From: Marinibacterium profundimaris | GTDB taxonomy: Bacteria; Pseudomonadota; Alphaproteobacteria; Rhodobacterales; Rhodobacteraceae | Reading direction: 5' to 3' | NCBI RefSeq assembly: GCF_002210095.1 | Contig: NZ_AQQR01000018.1 | Location: 1 to 64,000, forward strand | Length of the DNA: 64,000 bases | Shown here: piece after piece, positions 34,643-42,647 of the stretch | How positions within the stretch are numbered: the stretch's first letter is position 1 | Layout: every line of letters begins with the position of its first letter | Made by a program: the position numbers and the translations under genes | The notes under the pieces: generated by a model | Databases searched by the model: none | Told to the model about the DNA's origin: nothing | The model's input: the letters and a program-made list of their open reading frames with translations, nothing else

Positions 34643-35016
34643 CCCGGGGGACGAGGGCGACCGTCGCCCGGTTCGGGCGCATGACTGTCGCCCGGATCGG
34701 GCTCGGGGCAATGCTCGCGCTGTGGACCGGCGCGGCCGGGCAGGCGGCAACGCAGAAGATGCCGCCGCCGCCCGAGGGCATGGACCCAGCGCTTGAAGCC
34801 GACTGCGCCGCGCAGGGCGGGCGGATCGTGATCGGTATCGGCGGGCCGGTCTGCGGCCTGCCCGAACCGGATGCGGGCGCGGCCTGCACCAGTTCGGACG
34901 AGTGCAGCGGCTTTTGCCTGGCCGAGACACGCAGCTGTTCTCCGATCCGGCCGTTCTTCGGCTGCCATGCGCTTTACGAAGAAGGCAAAGGCGACGTCAC
35001 CATCTGTATCGACTGA
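34639..35016 (+). CDS. Small Cys-rich secreted protein in the carnitine operon
   Basis: The 125-residue product begins with an Arg-rich n-region and a hydrophobic core (MTVARIGLGAMLALWTGAAG) ending in 'QAATQ', a Sec signal peptide. The mature part of about 85 residues has eight Cys, including 'CTSSDECSGFC', and would form several disulfides in the periplasm or outside. I recognise no family. A GTG start at 34639 overlaps the SDR stop and has GGAG upstream; an ATG at 34681 is the alternative start of the signal peptide. It is the only exported product between cytoplasmic carnitine enzymes, so its role there is unexplained. Confidence 0.7.
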   Translation: MTRGTRATVARFGRMTVARIGLGAMLALWTGAAGQAATQKMPPPPEGMDPALEADCAAQGGRIVIGIGGPVCGLPEPDAGAACTSSDECSGFCLAETRSCSPIRPFFGCHALYEEGKGDVTICID

Positions 35017-35053
35017 CACCACCATCGACATCACCAGGAAGGACCATAACCAC

Positions 35054-36526
35054 ATGACGAGAACGGCAGCGATCATCGGCGGCGGGGTCATCGGCGGCGG
35101 CTGGGCGGCGCGGTTCCTGCTGAACGGCTGGAACGTGAAGATGTATGATCCCAACCCGGAGGCCGAGCGCATTCTGGGCGAGGTCATGGCGAATGCCCGC
35201 CGCAGCCTGCCGGGCCTGATGGACGTGGCGATGCCGCCCGAGGGCGAGCTGACCTTCTGCGCCACCGTGGCCGAGGCAGTGGAAGAGGCGGAGTGGATCC
35301 AGGAAAGCGTGCCGGAGCGGCTGGCGCTGAAACACGAGGTTCTGGCCGAGATCCAGACCGCCTGTTCGCTGGAGGCGGTGATCGGGTCCTCGACCTCGGG
35401 GTTCAAGCCGAGCGAGCTGCAGGAGGGCGCGGCGCGGGGCGGGCAGATCGTGGTGGCGCACCCGTTCAACCCGGTCTACCTGCTGCCGCTGGTCGAGGTC
35501 GTGGCGACCAATGCCGAACCGGCGGTGATCGAGAAATCGCGCGACATCCTCACGGGGATCGGCATGTATCCCCTTGTTCTGGAAAAGGAAATCGATGCCC
35601 ATGTGGCCGACCGCTTTCTTGAGGCGGTGTGGCGCGAGGCGCTGTGGCTGGTCAAGGACGGCATCGCCACGACGGAAGAGATCGACAACGCGATCCGCTA
35701 CGGGTTTGGTATCCGCTGGGCGCAGATGGGCCTGTTCGAAACCTATCGCACCGCCGGCGGCGAGGCCGGGATGCGGCATTTCCTGGCCCAGTTCGGCCCG
35801 GCGCTGAAATGGCCCTGGACCAAGCTGATGGATGTGCCGGATTTCGACGACGAGCTGGTCGAGCTGATCGCCGGCCAGTCCGACGCGCAATCGGGGCACA
35901 TGACGATTGCCGAGCTGCTGCGCGCGCGGGACGACAACCTCGTCTCGATCCTGCGTGCGCTGAAGGGGCGGGATTTCGGCGCGGGCGCCCTGCTGGTGGC
36001 GCAGGACAAGAGGCTGGCCGAGGGCACGCTGCTGGGCGCCGGGGTGGACGGGTTCGAGGATCTGTCGCAGCCGCTGCTGACGCTGAACCGCGCGGTGCCG
36101 ATCGACTGGGCCGATTACAACGGCCACATGACCGAGTTCCGGTACCTCGAGGCGTTCTCGCTGGCCACTGACCGGTTCATGGAAATCATCGGCTGCACCA
36201 AGGACTACATCAAGGCCGGGGCCAGCTATTTCACGGTAGAGACCCATATCCGCCACGTGGACGAGGTGCTGTGCGGTGAGGTGATCGAGGTGCGCACCCA
36301 GATGCTGCTGGGGCAGGGCAAGAAGCTGCAGCTGTACCATGAGATGTACGCGGGCGATCGGCTGCTGGCGACGGGCGAGCATTTCATGCTGCACGTGGAT
36401 CTTGAAAGCCGGCGGCCGTCGGAGCCGTCGGAGGAGATCAGCGCGGCCATGGCGCAGATCACGGAGGCCCAGGCCGGTCTGGGCTACCCGGAAGGCGCCG
36501 GCAGGGCGATCCGCAAGCCTGCGTGA
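35054..36526 (+). CDS. L-carnitine dehydrogenase fused to thioesterase
   Basis: This is a 490-residue fusion. Residues 1-320 are an L-carnitine 3-dehydrogenase of the 3-hydroxyacyl-CoA dehydrogenase type, with NAD loop 'AIIGGGVIGGGWAARFLL', 'GSSTSGFKPSEL' and 'VAHPFNPVYLLPLVEVV'. Residues about 340-480 are a hotdog thioesterase ('IDWADYNGHMTEFRYLEAF', 'RHVDEVLCGEVIEVRTQML'). Carnitine is oxidised to 3-dehydrocarnitine; BKACE turns this to betainyl-CoA, which the thioesterase half probably hydrolyses to glycine betaine. Such fusions are known in Rhizobiales and Rhodobacteraceae. It is the last gene of the operon and is followed by a terminator. The ATG at 35054 has AGGAAGGACC upstream. Confidence 0.93.
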   Translation: MTRTAAIIGGGVIGGGWAARFLLNGWNVKMYDPNPEAERILGEVMANARRSLPGLMDVAMPPEGELTFCATVAEAVEEAEWIQESVPERLALKHEVLAEIQTACSLEAVIGSSTSGFKPSELQEGAARGGQIVVAHPFNPVYLLPLVEVVATNAEPAVIEKSRDILTGIGMYPLVLEKEIDAHVADRFLEAVWREALWLVKDGIATTEEIDNAIRYGFGIRWAQMGLFETYRTAGGEAGMRHFLAQFGPALKWPWTKLMDVPDFDDELVELIAGQSDAQSGHMTIAELLRARDDNLVSILRALKGRDFGAGALLVAQDKRLAEGTLLGAGVDGFEDLSQPLLTLNRAVPIDWADYNGHMTEFRYLEAFSLATDRFMEIIGCTKDYIKAGASYFTVETHIRHVDEVLCGEVIEVRTQMLLGQGKKLQLYHEMYAGDRLLATGEHFMLHVDLESRRPSEPSEEISAAMAQITEAQAGLGYPEGAGRAIRKPA

Positions 36527-36535
36527 TACGGCGGC

Positions 36536-36567
36536 GCGCGCCCCTGCGGGGCGCGCATTCCTTTTCA
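36536..36567 (+). terminator. Terminator of the carnitine operon
   Basis: GCGCGCCCC (36536-36544) pairs with GGGGCGCGC (36548-36556) around TGC, a 9-bp GC stem, followed by ATTCCTTTTC. It starts 10 nt after the stop of the carnitine dehydrogenase fusion. Confidence 0.75.
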
Positions 36568-36613
36568 AGATCAAACGGATGGGCGACGCTATTGCCTGAG
36601 GACGGCGCTGAAG

Positions 36614-37474
36614 TCAGACGATCCTGTGGCGCAGCGCGCGCAGATGTGTCGGGACCTGGCGCGCGGTCAGGGCGGATTCGCGCACCAGCCGGTCGAAGTT
36701 GCGGGTAAAGATCTCGATCCGCTCGCGGTCGCGGAAGCTCATGAAATGGCCGCCGGTGTAGAACACGCAAAGCAGCGGGCCGAAGATCGTGACCGGCGTG
36801 GCATAGAGCCGCTTGGCGTCGAAGAGGTAGATCCGCAGGCGCGGGTAGAGCTGTTCGGTGAGATCGAGGAAATGGTCGATCTGGTCATGGCGGATCCTGG
36901 CCGGCAGGCCCTCGTAATAGCCGGTGGCGCTGGCGAAGCTGATCAGCTCGTAAAGCGGCATGGCGATCTCGTAATCCGATTGCGATCCGCGCATCCAGTC
37001 AAGCTGGTCCGAGGCCGCGCCGATCGCCTGCGGCGCGGTGCGGGAGATATGGGGAATGTACTCCCATTCCAGCAGCGTATCGGTCTTCAGCATGTCGGGC
37101 AGGGCGGCGGGCACGTGACGGATCTTGTAGCCCTGCGCCTCCTGGTGCCAGGCCTGGATCTGTTCGTCGACCGGGGCGCGGGGGGCCTCGGTCAGCGTCA
37201 GGCTGGTCGAAAGCAGGTCGGCGGCGCGCTCGGGCCGGTCCGAGAGGCCCAGCAGCCAGTCGGACGAGACGCCAAGCGCCGTTGCCGCGCCGCCGATCAC
37301 ATGGGCATTGGGCAGCCGCGCGCCGTCCCCCGTCAGCAGCTGCGAGATGGTCGAGCGGTCCACGCCGATCCGGCGGGCCAGCGCCGACTGGCTGGTGCCC
37401 GTGTCGCCCATCGCCTGGGCAAGGCGGAGGCGAAACCCGTCGGCACGGGCGCGTTTGTCGATGATATCCTGCAT
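36614..37474 (-). CDS. XRE-family transcriptional regulator with C-terminal sensing domain
   Basis: The 286-residue product has an N-terminal lambda-repressor-type HTH (residues about 15-72, 'TSQSALARRIGVDRSTISQL' and 'ATALGVSSDWLLGLSD'). The remaining 200 residues form an unrecognised domain with aromatic patches such as 'PLLCVFYTGGHFMSFRD', which could bind a ligand. It is divergent from a fatty acid desaturase with a 104-bp AT-rich spacer holding inverted repeats, so the desaturase and the gene itself are the likely targets. It is convergent with the carnitine operon, which it could also control; nothing in the sequence shows this. Confidence 0.8.
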   Translation of the reverse strand: MQDIIDKRARADGFRLRLAQAMGDTGTSQSALARRIGVDRSTISQLLTGDGARLPNAHVIGGAATALGVSSDWLLGLSDRPERAADLLSTSLTLTEAPRAPVDEQIQAWHQEAQGYKIRHVPAALPDMLKTDTLLEWEYIPHISRTAPQAIGAASDQLDWMRGSQSDYEIAMPLYELISFASATGYYEGLPARIRHDQIDHFLDLTEQLYPRLRIYLFDAKRLYATPVTIFGPLLCVFYTGGHFMSFRDRERIEIFTRNFDRLVRESALTARQVPTHLRALRHRIV

Positions 37475-37486
37475 ATGTTTTGTTTT

Positions 37487-37501
37487 ATCACAGGTCGTGA
37501 T
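37487..37501. promoter_or_regulatory. Inverted repeat between XRE regulator and desaturase
   Basis: ATCAC-N5-GTGAT is a 5-bp inverted repeat, 13 bp upstream of the XRE start and 78 bp before the desaturase start, within the one AT-rich stretch of this region. It is a fair candidate operator for the XRE protein. Confidence 0.4.
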
Positions 37502-37578
37502 CTTTGTTTACTATTTCCTGAATTGTAACACCCTGGTGATAGCGCAATGGCTGAGAGAGATCTTCTCCGGAGCCGATC

Positions 37579-38487
37579 ATGCCCCCATCCCGCGCCGTCC
37601 CCCCGCCACATGTCGAATGGCCGACCGTCATCCTGGCCGGCCTGTGCTACGGCGGATGGGCGCTGGCTGTCTTCTGGCTGGCGCAGCTGAGCCCCTGGCT
37701 GTCGGTTCCGGTCCTGGCGCTGCTGCTGGCGCTGCATTCATCGCTGTCGCACGAGGCGCTGCACGGGCATCCCTTCCCGAACCGGCACTGGAACGAGGCG
37801 CTGGTGGCGCTGCCGCTGGGCCTGTTCGTGCCCTACGCCCGGTTCCGGGACCTGCACCTGGAGCATCACCGGGATTCCGACCTGACCGATCCCTATGACG
37901 ACCCCGAGACGAACTACCTGGATCCGGCGGTCTGGCGCGCGCTGCCGCCCTGGCGCCGGCACCTGGCGCGGGCCAACAACACGCTGCTGGGGCGGATGGT
38001 GCTGGGGCCGGCCATCGGGACGATCAGCTTCGTGGCGGCCGACCTGGCGCGGATCCGGGCGGGGGACCGGGCGGTGGCCCGGACCTGGGTATGGCACATG
38101 CTGCTCGGCGCGGCGGTTCTTTGGGCCGTGGCGGCGGGGCCGATGCCTCTTTGGGCCTATGTACTGGGGTCCTATGCCGGGTTCGCGATCCTGAAGATCC
38201 GGACCTTCGCCGAGCATCGCGCGCATGAGAAGGTGCGCGCCCGCACGGTGATCGTCGAGGATAGGGGGCTTCTGGCCTTTCTCTTTCTGAACAACAACCT
38301 GCACGTGGTTCATCACATGCATCCCCGCGCGCCCTGGTACGCGCTGCCGCGCCTTTATCGGGCGCGGGCGGCGCATTACCGGGCCTGCAACGATCACTAC
38401 GTCTTCCGCAGCTATGCCGAGCTGTTCCGGCGTCACTTCCTGCGCGCGAAAGACCCGGTGCCGCATCCGCTCTGGCCGACGGCCTGA
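37579..38487 (+). CDS. Membrane fatty acid desaturase
   Basis: This is a 302-residue di-iron membrane enzyme with the three His boxes of the desaturase superfamily: HEALHGH (residues about 56-62), HLEHH (about 94-98) and HVVHHMHP (about 240-247). Four or so membrane helices lie between them. It would introduce a double bond into acyl chains or hydroxylate a lipid or carotenoid; the protein is short and resembles the CrtR/beta-carotene-hydroxylase-like and DesA-like group, so the substrate is open. It is divergent from an XRE regulator. The ATG at 37579 was chosen; a CCGGAG lies upstream. Confidence 0.85.
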   Translation: MPPSRAVPPPHVEWPTVILAGLCYGGWALAVFWLAQLSPWLSVPVLALLLALHSSLSHEALHGHPFPNRHWNEALVALPLGLFVPYARFRDLHLEHHRDSDLTDPYDDPETNYLDPAVWRALPPWRRHLARANNTLLGRMVLGPAIGTISFVAADLARIRAGDRAVARTWVWHMLLGAAVLWAVAAGPMPLWAYVLGSYAGFAILKIRTFAEHRAHEKVRARTVIVEDRGLLAFLFLNNNLHVVHHMHPRAPWYALPRLYRARAAHYRACNDHYVFRSYAELFRRHFLRAKDPVPHPLWPTA

Positions 38488-38507
38488 AATAGGGCCATAG
38501 GGACCGC

Positions 38508-39410
38508 ATGGCACTCTGGATCCCCGTCACAATCGCCGCCGCGGTCTTTCAGACCCTGCGGTTCATGCTGCAGAAACACCTCTCAACCGGGCAATTGTCG
38601 GCCGCGGGCGCGACGTTCGCGCGCTTTGCCTATTCGGCGCCGATCGTCCTGGTGCTGACGGCGCTGTGGCTGGGCGCGTCAGGGCAGCCCGTGCCGGAGA
38701 TGGATGGGCGGTTCTGGGCCTTCGCTCTGATGGGCGGGCTGGCGCAGATCCTGGCGACGGTCTGCGTGGTGCTGTTGTTCAAGCAGCGCAACTTCGCCGT
38801 GGGCATCACCTTCAAGAAGACCGAGGTGATCCAGACCGTCTTCGTCGGGCTGATCCTGCTGGGCGAAGGCGTCAGCGGCCCGGCCTTCGGCGCGATCCTG
38901 CTGGGGCTGGTGGCGGTGCTGCTGCTGTCGCGCACGCCTGGCAGCGCCAACAGCTGGTGGACAGACCTCGCGGCCCCGGCGACAGGGCTTGGCCTGGCCT
39001 CGGGCGTGCTCTTCGCGGTCTCGGCGGTCAGCTACCGCGGCGCATCGCTGCAGCTTGATATGGCCGAACCCGCCCTGCGCGCAGCGGTGACACTGGCTGC
39101 GGTGACGTCGAGCCAGATGATCGGCATGGGGCTGTGGCTTGCCTGGCGCGACCGGGCCGAGCTGGCGGCGGTCTGGCGCGCGCGGCGCGTGGCGGTCTGG
39201 GTCGGGCTGATGTCGATGGGCGGCTCGTTCTGCTGGTTCTTCGCCTTCACGCTGCAGAACGCGGCCTACGTCAAGGCGCTGGGCCAGATCGAGCTGATCC
39301 TGAGCCTGCTCGCTTCGATCCTGGTGTTCCGCGAGAAGGTCACGGCGCGCGAGATCGGCGGCATGGCCCTGCTGGGCGTGTCGATCCTGGCGCTGATCGT
39401 GGCGGTCTGA
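38508..39410 (+). CDS. EamA/DMT-superfamily transporter
   Basis: The 300-residue product has about ten membrane helices arranged as two EamA repeats (residues about 1-140 and 155-300). It has the family ending 'SILVFREKVTAREIGGMALL' and the first-repeat counterpart 'GLILLGEGVSGPAFGAILLG'. Such proteins export amino acids or other metabolites. It begins 20 nt after the desaturase stop and is probably co-transcribed with it. The substrate is unknown. Confidence 0.82.
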   Translation: MALWIPVTIAAAVFQTLRFMLQKHLSTGQLSAAGATFARFAYSAPIVLVLTALWLGASGQPVPEMDGRFWAFALMGGLAQILATVCVVLLFKQRNFAVGITFKKTEVIQTVFVGLILLGEGVSGPAFGAILLGLVAVLLLSRTPGSANSWWTDLAAPATGLGLASGVLFAVSAVSYRGASLQLDMAEPALRAAVTLAAVTSSQMIGMGLWLAWRDRAELAAVWRARRVAVWVGLMSMGGSFCWFFAFTLQNAAYVKALGQIELILSLLASILVFREKVTAREIGGMALLGVSILALIVAV

Positions 39411-39584
39411 GCCCAAGGGCCCGGGTGGGCCGGCGCACGTCCCCGGTGCGGCGCGGGCCTTCGGTCCATTGACGCAGGCCCCCACGACATCCGGGCCATC
39501 GAAGACAGGCCGTCATCCGATCTTCACCCGTGGGACAAGACGAGGTCCAAAGGTCCGATCCAGGCCGCTGCCATTGCGGATGAA

Positions 39585-39625
39585 CGCGCCACGCCCTGTC
39601 TTCACCTTTGGAAAAATACTCGGCG
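39585..39625 (-). repeat. Dispersed intergenic element, copy 2
   Basis: On the minus strand a GGCG-AAAG-CGCC hairpin is followed by GAGTATTTTT and the tail GAAGACAGGGCGTGGCGCG, 19 bp identical to copy 1 at 32194-32249. It is 60 nt beyond the Nudix stop in that gene's direction. The hairpin plus T run reads as a rho-independent terminator. Confidence 0.65.
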
Positions 39626-39685
39626 CTTTCGCCTGACCGGGGTGCCGTCCTGGCAGAAGAAGGCGCGCGCGTCCCGGTCTCCGCC

Positions 39686-40453
39686 TCAATCCTCCGGCAT
39701 CGGACGGCCGCGCAGGCGCAGGAACAGGCTTTGTTCATCGTCGTTGCGGAAGAACGGCACGCTGGCCGGCGGGTTCGGGTCGTGCAGGCGGGCGCCGACC
39801 TCGGCCAGGGCGACCTCGGTGATGAAGGGCAGATCGACCTCGCGCGCCGTGGCCAGCGGCACCCATTGCAGATGCGACAGCTCGTCCGAGGCACGGGAAA
39901 AATCGTCAAGGTCTCCCCGGATCATGGCCGCGTCCACCAGGAAGAACCGCGCGTCAAAGCGGCGCGGCCGGCCCGGCGGGGTGATGGCGCGGAACACGAA
40001 TTGCAGCGCCTCCGCCGAGGGGCGGTGGCCGGTGGCGGCGAAATCAGCCCAGTCGGCGGGCACCGGCCCGCCCCAGGCGCCGGGATGGCCCAGCACCAAC
40101 CCCGTCTCTTCCCAGAGTTCGCGGATCGCCGCGACCGCCAGGGCTGTTTCCAGCCCCGCGGGCGCGTCTTCGGCAAGCCGGTCCAAGCAGGGGTGGGGCA
40201 CCGGATGGACCAGCGGGATATCCGCATCCCCGGGATCCAGGGCGCCCCCGGGAAAGACGAACTTGTTGGGCATGAAGGCCGCCCTTGCGCCGCGCTGCCC
40301 CATAAGCACGCGCGGCTGCGTCCCGAGGTCGCGCAGGACGATCACCGTCGCTGCATCGCGCACGGCCGATTTGTCCACGGGTGCGTCGGCGGCCCCAGTT
40401 GCAGGGCGTGTCGAGGAAGAGCCCCCGGTCGAGGGTGCATCGGCGGCAGTCAT
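39686..40453 (-). CDS. Nudix hydrolase
   Basis: This is a 255-residue Nudix-fold protein. The Nudix box is slightly degenerate: it spans 'FPGGALDPGDAD' and the catalytic helix 'ALAVAAIRELWEETGLVL' (RELxEE...G is intact), with an insertion between them as in the CoA-pyrophosphatase-like subgroup. It hydrolyses a nucleoside diphosphate linked to another group; the actual substrate is unknown. The N-terminal 35 residues are low complexity. The ATG at 40453 has GGAGGAGAC upstream. It lies 37 nt after the DUF983 gene on the same strand and is probably co-transcribed. Confidence 0.87.
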   Translation of the reverse strand: MTAADAPSTGGSSSTRPATGAADAPVDKSAVRDAATVIVLRDLGTQPRVLMGQRGARAAFMPNKFVFPGGALDPGDADIPLVHPVPHPCLDRLAEDAPAGLETALAVAAIRELWEETGLVLGHPGAWGGPVPADWADFAATGHRPSAEALQFVFRAITPPGRPRRFDARFFLVDAAMIRGDLDDFSRASDELSHLQWVPLATAREVDLPFITEVALAEVGARLHDPNPPASVPFFRNDDEQSLFLRLRGRPMPED

Positions 40454-40490
40454 GGTGTCTCCTCCGTGGCGCAGGGGCGGCACGGAGGTG

Positions 40491-40940
40491 TCAGCTTGAG
40501 CGGCCGAAGCCGTGCAACATCCGCGCCCATTGAAACCCGATCATGGCCCCCTTCAGCCTTGGCAGAAGGTAAAGCGACAAGGCCACGCAGCCAACCGTGA
40601 AAATGGTGAAAAGCACCATGGGCTCGGGCCGCCAGGTTTCGAATACGAACAGCAGCAGCGGCGCCATCAGGTGGCCGACGAACAGGATCGTCAGGTAGGC
40701 CGGCCCGTCGTCGGCGCGGTGGTGGAACAGCTCTTCGCGGCACACCGGGCAGACCGGGGTCACCGTCAGGTAGCCGCGCAGAAGCGGTCCGCTGCCGCAG
40801 CACGGGCATTTCCGGCGCCAGCCCTTTATTATGGCGGGCCAGACCTCGCGCTCCTCGTCCCCCGTGCAATTGCTCACGGAAGACGGCGCCGTCCCCGGGG
40901 GGGCCCGGTCGGTGCTGATGTGCTGTATGAGTTCGCTCAT
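40491..40940 (-). CDS. DUF983 membrane protein
   Basis: The 149-residue product has two CxxC pairs in 'RRKCPCCGSG' and 'VCPVCREEL', which suggest a zinc ribbon, followed by two membrane helices ('YLTILFVGHLMAPLLLFVF' and 'MVLFTIFTVGCVALSLYLL'). This is the DUF983 family, common in alphaproteobacteria, sometimes next to cytochrome oxidase genes; its function is not established. The ATG at 40940 was chosen; a GTG at 40964 is an alternative with AAAGGTG lying between the two. Confidence 0.82.
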   Translation of the reverse strand: MSELIQHISTDRAPPGTAPSSVSNCTGDEEREVWPAIIKGWRRKCPCCGSGPLLRGYLTVTPVCPVCREELFHHRADDGPAYLTILFVGHLMAPLLLFVFETWRPEPMVLFTIFTVGCVALSLYLLPRLKGAMIGFQWARMLHGFGRSS

Positions 40941-41024
40941 GTCGGTCTCGTTCACCTTTCGCACAATGTGGGATGTCAGGCGCTATCAGGAAAGGTGCCA
41001 TCTGGCCATTGCGTCGGGATGTCG

Positions 41025-41045
41025 CGAAAGCTTCGATTTTTTTTT
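41025..41045 (+). terminator. Hairpin with nine T, possible small-RNA terminator
   Basis: CGAA-AGC-TTCG and ATTTTTTTTT (nine T at 41037-41045) form an intrinsic-terminator shape on the plus strand. No plus-strand gene ends before it; the nearest gene (DUF983) runs the other way. The upstream 75 nt also contain a GGCGC...GTGCC stem, so a short regulatory RNA of about 70-100 nt is conceivable. Confidence 0.4.
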
Positions 41046-41068
41046 GGATCCGGCGACGGAATTGCCCC

Positions 41069-41102
41069 GGAACTGCGTTGATGGGATATGATCGGGCGGA
41101 AC
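41069..41102 (+). promoter_or_regulatory. Two GGAAC elements upstream of the EF-hand/ECF cassette
   Basis: GGAAC occurs at 41069-41073 and 41098-41102. GGAAC is the usual -35 core of ECF sigma promoters, and the cassette encodes an ECF sigma factor that may drive itself. No convincing -10 can be fixed by eye, so this is tentative. Confidence 0.25.
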
Positions 41103-41151
41103 ACGGCCGCCGGTCCAACGACATGCACACGACCCGAAAGGATCAAGGCAG

Positions 41152-41631
41152 ATGATTAAGCAGTTCGATCTCGCAGGCAAGGTTTTCGCAGGCACTCTGG
41201 GCACCCTTGTGCTTGCCTCCGGTGCAACACAGGCCGTGGGAGAAGGGCTTGGCGGGCAACGCGACGTCTCTTTCGAGCAGCTCGACGCCAATGGCGACGG
41301 CGAGGTGACGCCGGCAGAGATGCGCGCGAGCGGCGCGGCCCGGTTCGAGGAGGCCGACACGAACGGTGACGGCAAGCTGAGCTTCGACGAGCTCGAGGCC
41401 CAGGCCCAGGACAATTACAAGCGCTTCATCGGGCTGCTGATCGCGCGTGCCGATGCGGACAAGGACGGCATGCTGACCCTGCAGGAGATGCGCGATGCGG
41501 CGCCCGGACGGCACAAGGCCTTCAATGACCTGGATTCCGACGGGTCCGGGGGCTTGAGCCGCGAGGAGATGGCCGCGGGAATGCAGAAGTTCCGGCAGGG
41601 CCGTGCCGGTCAGAGAGCCGACCAGGGCTGA
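41152..41631 (+). CDS. EF-hand calcium-binding protein
   Basis: The 159-residue product has a signal-like hydrophobic N-terminus ('KVFAGTLGTLVLASGATQA') and four EF-hand loops: 'DANGDGEVTPAE', 'DTNGDGKLSFDE', 'DADKDGMLTLQE' and 'DSDGSGGLSREE'. The first three have all Ca ligands in place; the fourth has Ser and Gly at later positions but keeps the terminal Glu. It is probably a periplasmic Ca2+ sensor or buffer. It heads a cassette with an ECF sigma factor and two membrane proteins. The ATG at 41152 follows AAGGCAG. Confidence 0.87.
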   Translation: MIKQFDLAGKVFAGTLGTLVLASGATQAVGEGLGGQRDVSFEQLDANGDGEVTPAEMRASGAARFEEADTNGDGKLSFDELEAQAQDNYKRFIGLLIARADADKDGMLTLQEMRDAAPGRHKAFNDLDSDGSGGLSREEMAAGMQKFRQGRAGQRADQG

Positions 41632-41644
41632 GCGTGAGGTCCGC

Positions 41645-42280
41645 GTGCGGCATCTTTCCGGACGCCCGGAGCCGTCATGTGCCGCGGATCCGCCCGGCGT
41701 GACGGACCCGACGGACCCGGACGAGGAGGCGACCTTGCTGGCCGCCTTCGCAAACGGCGATCACGCTGCCGCGGCGGCGTTGACCGAGCGGCTGACCCCG
41801 CGTGCCTTCGGGTTGGCCTATCGCCTGACGGGGGACCGGGCCGAGGCCGAGGACATCGCTCAGGAGGCCATGGTGCGCCTTTGGCGCATGGCGCCGGACT
41901 GGGAGCCGGGCAAGGCGAAGGTCAGCACCTGGGTCTACCGGGTGGTGACCAACCTGTGCCTGGATCACAAGCGGCGGCGCAAGGGCCGCGACGGAGCGCT
42001 GGAAGATGCGCCGGAGCCCCTGGACGAGGCGCCGAGCGTGCCGGAACAGATGCAGGACAAGGCCCGCAGCGCGGCGCTGCAATGGGCGCTTGACCAGATG
42101 CCGGATCGGCAGCGGCTGGCGGTGGTGCTGCGGCACCTGCAGGATCTGCCGAACCCTCGGATCGCCGAGGTGATGGAAATCAGCGTGGAGGCGGTCGAAA
42201 GCCTGACCGCCCGGGGCAAGCGGACGCTCACGCAGTTGCTGCGGGACCGGAAAGGGGAACTGGGGTACGAAGATGATTGA
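41645..42280 (+). CDS. ECF-type RNA polymerase sigma factor
   Basis: This is a 211-residue sigma-70 family factor of ECF type. Region 2 is 'AYRLTGDRAEAEDIAQEAMV' and on to 'STWVYRVVTNLCLDHKRRRK' (-10 recognition); region 4 is 'MPDRQRLAVVLRHLQDL' and 'EVMEISVEAVESLTARGKRT' (-35 recognition). Its partners are the two following membrane-anchored proteins, which overlap it and are the likely anti-sigma system. The GTG at 41645 was chosen because GTGAGGT precedes it; a GTG at 41603 overlaps the EF-hand gene and one at 41699 is also possible. Confidence 0.9.
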   Translation: MRHLSGRPEPSCAADPPGVTDPTDPDEEATLLAAFANGDHAAAAALTERLTPRAFGLAYRLTGDRAEAEDIAQEAMVRLWRMAPDWEPGKAKVSTWVYRVVTNLCLDHKRRRKGRDGALEDAPEPLDEAPSVPEQMQDKARSAALQWALDQMPDRQRLAVVLRHLQDLPNPRIAEVMEISVEAVESLTARGKRTLTQLLRDRKGELGYEDD

Positions 42281-42647
42281 CGACGATGACGAATTCGACC
42301 GGCTGGTGGCCCCCGTCCTGGCGGCGGCCCGGGCCGAGGATGCGCGCCTGCCCGAGGGGCTGAGTGCCCGGGTGCTGGCCGATGCGGCCCGTGTGCGCGA
42401 GGGCTGGCAGGCCGGGGCCCGTGCCGCCGCGCCGGCGCCGAAACTGTCGGTCTGGCAGCAGCTGATGGGCGCGCTTGGCGGGGTTCCGGCACTGGGCGGG
42501 ATGATGGCCGCCTGCGCGACGGGCATCTGGCTGGGCGCCGCACCGCCGCAGCAGTTCGACCCGCTGGGCTATGTGGTCAGCACCAACACGGTGCTGGGTT
42601 ATTACACCGACATGCAGGATGCGATCCTGGGAGGGGAGGCGCAGTGA
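42273..42647 (+). CDS. Membrane-anchored hypothetical protein, putative anti-sigma partner
   Basis: The 124-residue product has an acidic N-terminus (IDDDDEFD), a soluble helical stretch of about 50 residues, then one membrane helix ('GGVPALGGMMAACATGIWLG') and a short periplasmic tail. The start overlaps the sigma factor stop by 8 nt and the stop overlaps the next start, so the three are translated together. Small one-helix proteins in this place are commonly anti-sigma factors, but no zinc (ZAS) motif is seen, so the role is inferred from position. Confidence 0.6.
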   Translation: MIDDDDEFDRLVAPVLAAARAEDARLPEGLSARVLADAARVREGWQAGARAAAPAPKLSVWQQLMGALGGVPALGGMMAACATGIWLGAAPPQQFDPLGYVVSTNTVLGYYTDMQDAILGGEAQ

